From: Microvirga massiliensis
GTDB lineage: Bacteria; Pseudomonadota; Alphaproteobacteria; Rhizobiales; Beijerinckiaceae
Reading direction: 5' to 3'
DNA: 64,000 bases
NCBI RefSeq assembly: GCF_001006805.1
Contig: NZ_LN811350.1
Location: 36,818 to 100,817 of the forward strand
A program made the position numbers and the translations under genes. The notes under the pieces were generated by a model. It worked only from the letters and a program-made list of their open reading frames with translations. It ran no database searches and was not told where the DNA came from. This document shows positions 28,138 to 35,812 of this stretch, piece by piece (position 1 is the stretch's first letter; every line of letters begins with the position of its first letter).

Positions 28138-28860
28138 TTACTGGCGCGGCGCCGTGGTCGTAGCCGGCGGAGCCGTTGTCGAGGCCGGCGGGTTCGTGGT
28201 GCCCATGGTACCCGACCCGGTGGCGGTATTGGCGCTATAGCGGAACTCGGGGGCAGCCTTCAGCTGATCCTTCGTCATGCTGATTCTGGCCCGATCCGGA
28301 ACGCCGTCATTCGAAGCGGCCATGCCGGTAGACGTCGTCCCGGTCGTTCCCGTCGTCGTGCTCCCGGTCGTGGCAGGCTGACCGGTCCGCGGCGCTGTCG
28401 GCGTCGAGACGCCGCCCGCGCCCGTGGTGTTCGTGGCCGTACGCGCCTCCTCGTTGGACATCCACTGCAGCTCCGCAAACGGGATCGCTACGTCCTTCTC
28501 GCCGATGCCGAGGAAGCCGCCGACTCCGACCACGACCGCCTCGATCTTGCCGTCGCGGTCAATGAGAACTTCGTTGATATCGCCGACCTTTTCGTTGTTC
28601 GGGCCATAAATGTCCACGCCCATGAGCTTCGAACCACGCATCATTCCCGGAGCCATCTGGGTCATCATCTGACCGGAGCTCGACGTCGCGCTCGTCGTGC
28701 CGGACGGCATGGTCGAGGTCGACGGCGAGGCCTGAGTGCTACTGGCTGGCGGCATGGCCGACGGAGCGTTCGAACCAGCCGGGGCGTTCGTCTGTGCGAA
28801 GGCAGCCGCGGTCATCAGCGCCGAGGCGGCAAGGCCAGCGGCAAGACGAGTCATTGTCAT
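28138..28860 (-). CDS. PRC-barrel domain protein, periplasmic, Ser/Thr-rich
   Basis: 240 residues. A signal peptide (to about AAAFAQ) is followed by a low-complexity Ser/Thr/Pro linker, a PRC-barrel domain (about residues 75-135, GVDIYGPNNEKVGDINEVL), a second Thr/Gly-rich linker and a Thr/Pro tail. PRC barrels occur in photosynthetic reaction-centre H subunits, RimM and many stress proteins; this periplasmic form has no settled function. AGGAGG lies 5-6 bases before the ATG. Confidence 0.82.
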   Translation of the reverse strand: MTMTRLAAGLAASALMTAAAFAQTNAPAGSNAPSAMPPASSTQASPSTSTMPSGTTSATSSSGQMMTQMAPGMMRGSKLMGVDIYGPNNEKVGDINEVLIDRDGKIEAVVVGVGGFLGIGEKDVAIPFAELQWMSNEEARTATNTTGAGGVSTPTAPRTGQPATTGSTTTGTTGTTSTGMAASNDGVPDRARISMTKDQLKAAPEFRYSANTATGSGTMGTTNPPASTTAPPATTTAPRQ

Positions 28861-28964
28861 ATCATCCTCCTATGTTCACCGGCGCCCACCGGGCGCTTGA
28901 AAGGAGAACGAGAAGCCTGCGCTAAGGTTCGCTCGAAATTTTTCAGGATAGCCGGCGCGGATTG

Positions 28965-29060
28965 ACCAGGAACTCTGACGCAGCTGTAGAGTTTTCATAT
29001 CGAGAGCTGACGGTTCTCCTCCTGGTGCTCAACTCGACCCCGCCCGAGCGGGGTTTTTTT
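28965..29060 (+). ncRNA. Candidate small RNA with intrinsic terminator
   Basis: No coding frame is evident. ACCAGGA (28965) pairs with TCCTGGT (29020-29026), enclosing AACTCT/AGAGTT and GAGA/TCTC hairpins. A textbook terminator follows: CCCCGC, loop CCGA, GCGGGG, then seven T. The segment TCTCCTCCTGG is anti-Shine-Dalgarno-like, as in some alphaproteobacterial trans-acting sRNAs. The nearest upstream gene points the other way, so the terminator needs its own transcript. The 5' end is inferred from the folding and no promoter was identified. Confidence 0.5.
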
Positions 29061-29227
29061 GAGCAGCTCTCAAGATACCGCGCTGAAGCAGCTCGAAGCA
29101 CCCCGTGACGGGAATCGCAACCGATCTCCTGTAACTCGCCTGACTGCGTCTGCATGCCCGGGTCCGGACGAGACATCTCCGGACCGCGGCATGATAGAAT
29201 GCGGCGCTTGCAGGATCTGTGCGGGAG

Positions 29228-30409
29228 ATGCCGAGCTGCTCCGATTTCTACTTTACCGTCCAGGTGTTCAGCGATTTCGCGAGGCTGGTGGATCCGGACC
29301 TCTACAGGCCTTTGCCGCCGGACTGGCTAATCGGCTTGGCCGATATCGTGAACTCCACGCAGGCGGTTCGGGATGGGCGCTACAAGATCGTGAACACGGC
29401 CGGCGCAGCCGTGATCGCCGCGATGATCAATGCGCGCCCGCAGCGGAATTTCCCGTTCGTGTTCAGCGGAGACGGAGCAAGCTTCGCCGTGGAGCCCGAA
29501 GCTGAGGCAATGGCGCGTGCGGCGCTTGCCGCCACCGCGACCTGGGCGAAAGAAGAATTCGATCTCATGCTCCGGGTCGCTCTCATCCCACTGTCAGCCA
29601 TCCGGGCTCAAAGGCTCGATGTACGCGTGGCGCGCTTCGCCCCCTCCCGGAACATCTCCTACGCGATGTTCTCCGGCGGCGGCCTTGCCTGGGCGAGCGA
29701 GGCCATGAAAGCCGGGCAATACGCCGTTGCGCCGGCCGCATCCGGCACGAGGCCGGACCTGACCGGGCTCTCGTGCCGCTGGGAGGAGATCGCGAAGGCA
29801 AACGGCACGATCCTGTCGATTCTCATCGTCCCCGTGAAGGAGGACGACTCGGTCTTTCGGGCCTTCGTCACGGACATCCTCGACCGAGTCGAGAGGACGC
29901 CCGGCGTTGCCCGCCCCTTGCCGGAGACGGGTCCTGAACTCCGCTGGCCCCCACGGGGCCTCGACACTGAGGCTCGAGCTCGCGGGGGCGGCGGTCCGGG
30001 CCTGTTCGCCCGCAAGTCCGGCCTCTTCCTGCGGATGAGCGCTGCATACCTCGTTTTCCGGTCCGGCCTCCGGATCGGGCGGTTCGATCCGGGCACATAC
30101 CGACGGCAGCTGGTCGCGAACTCCGACTTTCGGAAATACGATGATGGCCTGCGCATGACGCTCGATTGCACATCGACTTTCGCCGACGACCTCGAACGGC
30201 GGCTCGAAGATGCGGAGCGCGACGGCATCCTCCATTTCGGCCTCCACCGCCAGAACGCTGCGCTCCTGACTTGTGTCACGCCGTCCGCGTACGAGGCCGA
30301 CCACGTGCACTTTCTCGATGGAGCCGCAGGCGGTTATGCAATGGCGGCGCTGCGCCTGAAGGAGCGTTCAGGCCGTCGCAGCGCCTTTTCGAAGGTCTCG
30401 CCGCCGTGA
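29228..30409 (+). CDS. DUF3095 (adenylate-cyclase-like) protein
   Basis: 393 residues. FSDFARLVDPDLYRPLPPDW, GLADIVNSTQAV and FVFSGDGASFAV are typical of DUF3095 proteins, which are distantly related to class III nucleotide cyclases; the ADIVNSTQ and SGDGA segments correspond to the metal-binding positions of that fold. The biological role is unknown. I start it at ATG 29228 because family members open directly with the FY..L segment; a GTG at 29219 is possible. Confidence 0.78.
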   Translation: MPSCSDFYFTVQVFSDFARLVDPDLYRPLPPDWLIGLADIVNSTQAVRDGRYKIVNTAGAAVIAAMINARPQRNFPFVFSGDGASFAVEPEAEAMARAALAATATWAKEEFDLMLRVALIPLSAIRAQRLDVRVARFAPSRNISYAMFSGGGLAWASEAMKAGQYAVAPAASGTRPDLTGLSCRWEEIAKANGTILSILIVPVKEDDSVFRAFVTDILDRVERTPGVARPLPETGPELRWPPRGLDTEARARGGGGPGLFARKSGLFLRMSAAYLVFRSGLRIGRFDPGTYRRQLVANSDFRKYDDGLRMTLDCTSTFADDLERRLEDAERDGILHFGLHRQNAALLTCVTPSAYEADHVHFLDGAAGGYAMAALRLKERSGRRSAFSKVSPP

Positions 30410-30435
30410 GCGGAGGCCACCCTCGGCCGGCAGGA

Positions 30436-30822
30436 TCATCGTGTTCCCTGCAGCATGCGGTGCAGCGTCGGTGCGAGGTGCTCCAGGAGATAAGCTTTGG
30501 GGATGAACTCTCCCCCGTCCGGAATCGGACCGGATGATGCGTCGGAGTGCCCTGACATCATGATCACGGCCAAGTCCGGCCAGCGCTCGCGGACGAGCCG
30601 GGCGAAGGAGAAGCCGTCGATCTGCCCCGGCACGTGAGCATCCGTGACGACCGCGCGAATTCCGGACCGGGACTCGAGCGTTTTGAGCGCGGCATCGGAA
30701 TCCGCAACATCCACCACCTCGAAGCCGGCCTCTGCAAGATAGCGGCCGATATCTTCGCGCTCGAAGAGTTCCTCCTCGACGAGCAGGACGGGCACGCGAC
30801 TCTGTGATCCGGAAGAATGCAC
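30436..30822 (-). CDS. Stand-alone response-regulator receiver domain
   Basis: 128 residues, receiver fold only. The acidic cluster is VEEE, the phospho-acceptor Asp lies in VVTDAHVPG, the switch Ser/Thr in MMSGHSD, and the lysine in IPKAY. There is no output domain, so it acts by protein contact, for instance in a phosphorelay; no histidine kinase is adjacent. The start is a GTG at 30822. Confidence 0.85.
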   Translation of the reverse strand: MHSSGSQSRVPVLLVEEELFEREDIGRYLAEAGFEVVDVADSDAALKTLESRSGIRAVVTDAHVPGQIDGFSFARLVRERWPDLAVIMMSGHSDASSGPIPDGGEFIPKAYLLEHLAPTLHRMLQGTR

Positions 30823-30956
30823 GGCCGACTCCAGAAGTTATCTCTCATCCTATCGCTGACGGGCGCTCCTGTCTCGCAGCATCGAACCCTCTCATCTGTT
30901 CGGACAGCGCGCTCTATGTTGCACGAGACGCCGGAAACTCTGCGAGGGATTGGCTG

Positions 30957-31832
30957 ATGATCATCGAATTCACGCTGCTCGCCGATACGCGCTGTGGCAT
31001 CGCGGAGGGACCGGTCTGGGACGACCGGCGGAAGCTCCTGTTCTTCGTCGACATCCTCGCGCCGGCGGTGCATGCAGTGCGGCTCGACGGATCGGATTTC
31101 CACAGCTGGAGGATGCCGTCGCGCACCGGCTCGATCGGATTGGGCGAGAGCGGCCGACTCATTGTTGCGCTCGAGCGCGCGCTGGCCGTGCTCGATCCGG
31201 ATACCGGCACGTTGTCGCCTCTCGCGGACCTTCCGAACGAGCCGGCCAGCAACCGACTCAATGATGGCAAGGTCGGACCCGACGGTGCATTCTGGGTCGG
31301 ATCGATGGACGATCGCCCGGAGAAGGAACCGGTCGCTTCTCTCTACCGCATCGACGGTCGTGGGCGCGTTACGCAGCCGATCGCGGGCGGGCTCATCATC
31401 TCGAACGGCCTCGCCTGGTCACCGGACGGCGGCACGATGTTCCATTCGGATTCGCGTGGACCTTGGATCGACCGCTATGCCTTCGAACCCGCCTCGGGCC
31501 GCATGTCGGACCGCACGCGCATCGCGAGCGGCATCGCGCAGGAGACCGGGCGCCCCGATGGTGCGGCGTGTGATTCCCGTGGGCGCTACTGGAGCGCCGG
31601 CGTCACCGCGGGACGGCTCAATGTCTGGTCGCGCGACGGCGCGGTCGAGGAGAGCTACCCGACACCGGTTCCTGCGCCCACGATGCCGTGCTTCTGTGGT
31701 GACGATCTGCTTACGCTCGTCGTCACCTCGCTGCGTCGGGATGATTGCGAGGCGTCATCGCATTCCGGAAGCGTCTTCATCGGCCGTGCACCCGTCGCCG
31801 GGGCACCTGTCGCACGCTGGGCGGATATATGA
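30957..31832 (+). CDS. SMP-30/gluconolactonase-family sugar lactonase
   Basis: 291 residues from ATG 30957. A six-bladed propeller is suggested by repeated WSPDG-like strands. The metal ligands of the family are present: Glu in GIAEGPVWD, Asn in NRLNDGKVGPDG, and Asp in RPDGAACD. The enzyme opens aldono-lactones to sugar acids, the step before dehydration by an IlvD/Edd enzyme, encoded 4 kb downstream. Repetitive sequence follows the gene. Confidence 0.88.
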   Translation: MIIEFTLLADTRCGIAEGPVWDDRRKLLFFVDILAPAVHAVRLDGSDFHSWRMPSRTGSIGLGESGRLIVALERALAVLDPDTGTLSPLADLPNEPASNRLNDGKVGPDGAFWVGSMDDRPEKEPVASLYRIDGRGRVTQPIAGGLIISNGLAWSPDGGTMFHSDSRGPWIDRYAFEPASGRMSDRTRIASGIAQETGRPDGAACDSRGRYWSAGVTAGRLNVWSRDGAVEESYPTPVPAPTMPCFCGDDLLTLVVTSLRRDDCEASSHSGSVFIGRAPVAGAPVARWADI

Positions 31833-31861
31833 TGCTCATGAAGCCATATGCGCGCGTGATT

Positions 31862-32032
31862 CTGGATTGCATCGCCTTCTCGCAATGACGAGGTGGATCC
31901 GGAATTCATTCCGTTTCCGGCAATGCTCCTCGCGTCCTCACGCCCTCCCCGTCATTGCGAGCGGAGTGAAGCAATCCAGGAGCGCATCCTTCGACGGGTA
32001 GATTGCTTCGCCTCCGGCTCGCAAGGACGGTG
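31862..32032. repeat. Three copies of a dispersed GTCATTGCGAG-type repeat
   Basis: About 30-bp units at 31862-31893 (minus), 31949-31980 (plus) and 32001-32032 (minus, diverged) share the core GTCATTGCGAG...GAAGCAATCCAG. The first two form a large inverted repeat. A further diverged copy lies at 54531-54558. Such units are, as I recall, common between genes in Rhizobiales. They fill the gap between the convergent lactonase and DHDPS-family genes. Confidence 0.8.
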
Positions 32033-32062
32033 AGGCGGTGGAATGGGTGGTGTGTTGCACCG

Positions 32063-33004
32063 TTATTCCGCCGCCCGACTGATCTGCGCGCGATCGTTCT
32101 CTGCACGCAACGCGATGGCTGCCGCCTGAATCGCCGTGAGCACGTCAGGGTCGGTGATGTTCGACAGCATCGGCTGCATCGGGCCGGTCTCGGCAATGCC
32201 GGCGAGTCGCACGGCTTCGTGCAAGACACGCAGAGGTGAATGAGCATCCCGCAGATCCTCCGTGGCGAGGAACGTTTCGCGAATCGCAGCACCCCTTGCG
32301 AGATCCCCTGTAGACAGTGCCTGGAGGATCATCGTCGACAGTCGCGGTGCGATGCAGACGGCGCCGGACGTGAAGGCCCGCAATCCGAAAGCCCTCGCGT
32401 GATCGATCACCGGTCGCTCGCCGATTCCGGAAATCACGAGCAATGGATCAACATGGCGCAGGATGTCGGCGAGTGCGGCATCGTCCGCCGGGTTCTTGCG
32501 GACGGTTCCGTATTTCACCGCACAGACGGCGCCGTCGCGGACAAGCGCGCCGAGATCAGCGGCGTCGACGTAGTTGTCGTCCTTGACATAGGCGATCAGC
32601 GGCTTGCCCATCCGCGCGGCGAGAAGCGAAAGGCCCTGCGCGACACCTTTCGGAGTCGAGGGAAACCGCAAGGGCAGCACCATGGCCGTCGGGAAATCGC
32701 GCTCCCTCAGGATGTCGGCCTGATCGAGAGCCTTGCCGAAATCCGCACCGATCGAGGGAATCATCCAGTCGCCGGGCTGCGTGAGTCTCTCGACCATGTC
32801 GAGGAACGACTCGAACTCGCGCACGCCCATATTGTAGAGATTCGCGTTCCCACCCCAGAGGAACGTCGTGACCCCGCCGGCCCGCATGTGATCGAGCTGC
32901 GCCCGATTGGCATCTTCCGACAGCGAGAGATCATTCTTCCGGCAGAGCGGCGGCACCGAAATGACGGAGCGCTGCAGAAGATCGGGTGTGATGCGTGCCC
33001 GCAT
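32063..33004 (-). CDS. Dihydrodipicolinate synthase/N-acetylneuraminate lyase family protein
   Basis: 313 residues from ATG 33004, with AAGGAG 7-8 bases upstream. A class I aldolase/dehydratase TIM barrel is indicated by the Schiff-base lysine in AVKYGT, the tyrosine in PLIAYVK and an N-terminal GGNANLYNM in place of the usual GTTGE. In sugar-acid clusters members act as 2-keto-3-deoxy-acid dehydratases or aldolases. The neighbouring lactonase and IlvD/Edd enzyme support that role; the substrate is not certain. Confidence 0.82.
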   Translation of the reverse strand: MRARITPDLLQRSVISVPPLCRKNDLSLSEDANRAQLDHMRAGGVTTFLWGGNANLYNMGVREFESFLDMVERLTQPGDWMIPSIGADFGKALDQADILRERDFPTAMVLPLRFPSTPKGVAQGLSLLAARMGKPLIAYVKDDNYVDAADLGALVRDGAVCAVKYGTVRKNPADDAALADILRHVDPLLVISGIGERPVIDHARAFGLRAFTSGAVCIAPRLSTMILQALSTGDLARGAAIRETFLATEDLRDAHSPLRVLHEAVRLAGIAETGPMQPMLSNITDPDVLTAIQAAAIALRAENDRAQISRAAE

Positions 33005-33073
33005 GGAATGCTCCTTGGAGGACATTGCTCCAGCTCGCGCCATTCATCGGGTGGTCAGCGAGCGAGTGCAACG

Positions 33074-33117
33074 GAAAAAGGAATCCCGGAGAAACGGAGA
33101 TCGCTTCTCCGGGATTC
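33074..33117 (-). terminator. Intrinsic terminator of the TctC gene
   Basis: On the minus strand, GAATCCCGGAGAA and TTCTCCGGGATTC form a perfect 13-bp stem with an 11-nt loop, followed by CTTTTTCCG. It lies just after the TctC stop and separates it from the DHDPS-family gene, which would then rely on read-through or its own promoter. Confidence 0.85.
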
Positions 33118-33127
33118 GAAACGGCGG

Positions 33128-34090
33128 CTACTGAATCGAGACGCCCGAGGCCTCGACCACGTCCTTCCACTTGGCGCGCTCTGCGTCGATGAACGTCGTG
33201 AACGCTTCCGGCGTCATCGGTGACGGTACGGCGCCGACTTCCTTCAGTTTCGCCTGCACGTCCGCCGCGCCGAAGATCTGCTTCACCTCCGCGGCGAGCC
33301 TGTCGACGATCGGGCGCGGCGTCCCGGCCGGGACGAACAGGCCGTGCCACGAGGTTGCGTCGAATCCCGACAGGCTCTCGGACACGGTTGGAATCTCCGG
33401 CGCCGTCGGGCTGCGCTCGGTGCTCGTCACCGCGATGGCGCGCACGGTCCCGCCCTGCGCCTGCGGCCAAGCGAGCGTCATGTTGTCGAAGGCGAGGTCG
33501 ATATGCTCGCCCGCGAGATTGTTCATGACATCGCCCGAGGAGCGGAACGGCACGTGAGTCATCTTGGTGCCGGTCTTGATCTGGAAGAGCTCGGAGGCGA
33601 GATGCGTCGAGGTGCCGGCACCCGACGAGCCGTATTTCACGCTGCCGGGGTTCTTCTTCAGGTAATCGACGAGCTCGGGGATCGTCTTCGCCGGCACTTT
33701 CGGATTGACGACGAGGAGATTCGGCAGCCGTGCGATCAGGGTCACGGGCTGGAAGGCCTTCTCGGTATCGAAGGTCATGTTCTTGTAGAGGAACGGATTG
33801 ATCGCATGCGTGCTCACCGTTCCGACGAGGAGCGTGTAGCCGTCCGGCGCGGCCTTCGCTACGGCGCCCGAGCCGATATTGCCGCCGGCCCCGGGGCGGT
33901 TCTCGACGACGAAGGGTGTTCCGGTCTTGGCCTGCATCGCCTGGGCGAGAATGCGGGCGAACATGTCGGTGGTTCCGCCGGCGCCGAACGGCACGACGAC
34001 GGTGACGTTGCGCTCCGGCCATTCCGCCGCCTGGGCGGGGAGCGCGAGAGTCGCGAGGCTCAGCGCGAGAGCGCCGAAGAGTTTGCGCAT
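33128..34090 (-). CDS. Tripartite tricarboxylate-type (TctC/Bug) binding protein
   Basis: 320 residues from ATG 34090 with a signal peptide ending PAQAAEWP. VPFGAGGTTDMFAR and GAGGNIGSGAVAKA are signatures of the Bug family of periplasmic carboxylate receptors. No TctA/TctB membrane genes lie nearby, as is frequent for this expanded family. Its divergent position beside the RraA-GntR-IlvD genes suggests it binds the sugar acid or a related carboxylate. Confidence 0.9.
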   Translation of the reverse strand: MRKLFGALALSLATLALPAQAAEWPERNVTVVVPFGAGGTTDMFARILAQAMQAKTGTPFVVENRPGAGGNIGSGAVAKAAPDGYTLLVGTVSTHAINPFLYKNMTFDTEKAFQPVTLIARLPNLLVVNPKVPAKTIPELVDYLKKNPGSVKYGSSGAGTSTHLASELFQIKTGTKMTHVPFRSSGDVMNNLAGEHIDLAFDNMTLAWPQAQGGTVRAIAVTSTERSPTAPEIPTVSESLSGFDATSWHGLFVPAGTPRPIVDRLAAEVKQIFGAADVQAKLKEVGAVPSPMTPEAFTTFIDAERAKWKDVVEASGVSIQ

Positions 34091-34188
34091 CGGAGTTTCC
34101 TTCCCGTGATCCGGCGTACGGCAGCAGGAGCCGCGACGCCACCGACCGGAGGGTCGATCCGGCTCCCTATGCACGGCCACTCGTCACC

Positions 34189-34228
34189 TGACAAGTCTTG
34201 ACAAGTTGAGACAGGTTTGGGCAAGTGA
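34189..34228. promoter_or_regulatory. Four tandem decamers in the divergent promoter region
   Basis: Units at 34189 (TGACAAGTCT), 34199 (TGACAAGTTG), 34209 (AGACAGGTTT) and 34219 (GGGCAAGTGA) repeat a CAAGT-like core every 10 bp, one helical turn. The array ends 21 bases before the RraA start and about 100 bases from the TctC start. It is a natural candidate for the GntR regulator encoded two genes on. Confidence 0.6.
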
Positions 34229-34249
34229 TTTCGACATTCGAGGGAAGAC

Positions 34250-34963
34250 ATGCCGCTCTCCGACGCCTCACGCAGCAAGCTCACCGCCGTCTCGACCGCC
34301 ACGATCACGACCGTGCTGTTCAAGCGCGGCTTTCGCAACGTGTTCATCTCCGGGGTCGGGCTCATCAATCCGAAGGCGCCGCGCATGGTCGGCCCCGCCT
34401 ACACGATGCGCTACATTCCCTCGCGCGAGGATCTCGATACGCTGAGCGTCTTCGAGGATCGCTCGCACCCGCAGCGCAAGGGCGTCGAGGAATGCCCGGC
34501 CGGCGCCGTCTTCGTGATTGACAGCCGCCGGGACCCGAAGGCGGCCTCGGCCGGCGGCATCCTGGTGACGCGACTCTGGAAGCGCGGCTGTGCGGGGATC
34601 GTGACGGATGGCGGCTTTCGCGACACCCCGGACATCGCGGAACTGCCGTTCCCCGTCTATCATGCGGCCCCGGCCGCTCCGACCAATCTCATCCGGCACC
34701 ACGCTGTCGACCTCAACGTGCCGATCGGCTGCGGTGACGTGCCGGTCTATCCCGGCGACATCATCGTCGGCGACCGCGAAGGGGTCGCAGTGATTCCGCA
34801 GCATCTCGCGGACGAAATCGCCGAGGAAGCGTTCGAGCAGACCGTTTTCGAGGATTTCGTGCAGGAGCAGGTCGAAGCCGGCCGGTCGATTTTCGGGATC
34901 TATCCGCCCTCGCCGGAAGCCAAGGAGGAGTTTGCGCGCTGGCGCGCGGCAAAGGGCCGGTGA
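34250..34963 (+). CDS. RraA-fold protein (HMG/CHA aldolase-like)
   Basis: 237 residues. TDGGFRDTPDI carries the Arg-Asp pair that in the RraA/HMG-CHA aldolase family binds metal and pyruvate-type substrates. The family includes both RNase E regulators and class II pyruvate aldolases; the setting among sugar-acid genes favours the enzymatic role, for example cleavage or decarboxylation of a keto acid. That choice is inference. The next gene begins within a few bases. Confidence 0.85.
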   Translation: MPLSDASRSKLTAVSTATITTVLFKRGFRNVFISGVGLINPKAPRMVGPAYTMRYIPSREDLDTLSVFEDRSHPQRKGVEECPAGAVFVIDSRRDPKAASAGGILVTRLWKRGCAGIVTDGGFRDTPDIAELPFPVYHAAPAAPTNLIRHHAVDLNVPIGCGDVPVYPGDIIVGDREGVAVIPQHLADEIAEEAFEQTVFEDFVQEQVEAGRSIFGIYPPSPEAKEEFARWRAAKGR

Positions 34964-34965
34964 CG

Positions 34966-35727
34966 ATGGCCGCCGGCGCGAAGAGGGATGTCGGATCCGC
35001 GCCAGCCGCGCTGCGCGCTGCACCGGAGGCGAAGCGCAGTGCAGGCGTCTACGAGCACATTCTCGAAGGCATCGTTTCGGGCGAGTTCCCTGTGAACGAG
35101 CGCCTGCCGGCCGAGACTGAGTTGGCGCGCCGGCTCGGCGCCTCGCGACCCGTCATTCGCGAAGCGCTCGCGCAATTGCGCGAGGACGGACTGATCGTCT
35201 CGCGGCAGGGCTCCGGCTCCTATGTCCGCCGCCGGCCGGACGACGCCGTCATGCGCTTCGCGCCGATCGGCTCCCTCTCCGATATTCGGCGCTGCTTCGA
35301 ATTCCGAATCGACCTGGAGGGCGCGGCCGCCGCCCTCGCAGCGGAGCGGTGGGAGCAGGCCGACCTCGAGGAGATCCGGGCGGCGTTCGACGGCCTCGAA
35401 GCCGCGATTCGTGACGGGCTCCTCGGCGTCGAGGCGGACGAACGGTTCCACCGTGCCGTCGCGGCTGCGGCTCACAACCAGTACTATCTTCAGGTCCAAT
35501 CGTTTCTGCAGCCGCATATCGCAGTCGGCATGAACCTGATGCGCAATCTCTCGCTGCTGCGCCCGCAGGACCGGCTTCGGCTCGTGCAGGACGAGCATGC
35601 CGCAATCGTCGCTGCGATCGAGGCACGCGATCCGGCGGGCGCCCGTGCGGCGATGCAGAGCCACATCAGGAATGCGCGCCAGCGCATGTTCGAGGGGACG
35701 CCCGGACGAGACGATGACGCGCCCTGA
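34966..35727 (+). CDS. GntR/FadR-family transcriptional regulator
   Basis: 253 residues from ATG 34966; a GTG at 34960 overlapping the previous stop is the alternative. An N-terminal winged helix (ELARRLGASRPVIREALAQL, then GSYVRR) is followed by an all-helical FCD ligand domain with metal-binding residues (D, H in FHRAVAAA, H in QPHIAV and H in MQSHIRNA). It probably senses a sugar-acid intermediate and controls the divergent cluster through the decamer array. Confidence 0.9.
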   Translation: MAAGAKRDVGSAPAALRAAPEAKRSAGVYEHILEGIVSGEFPVNERLPAETELARRLGASRPVIREALAQLREDGLIVSRQGSGSYVRRRPDDAVMRFAPIGSLSDIRRCFEFRIDLEGAAAALAAERWEQADLEEIRAAFDGLEAAIRDGLLGVEADERFHRAVAAAAHNQYYLQVQSFLQPHIAVGMNLMRNLSLLRPQDRLRLVQDEHAAIVAAIEARDPAGARAAMQSHIRNARQRMFEGTPGRDDDAP

Positions 35728-35812
35728 CCCGCTGCCCTGAACGCGCTATTCCTTGCTTATCAACGCGCTCGTGCCTCGACACGATGCGCCCGACACAGGA
35801 CCCGACCGCACC

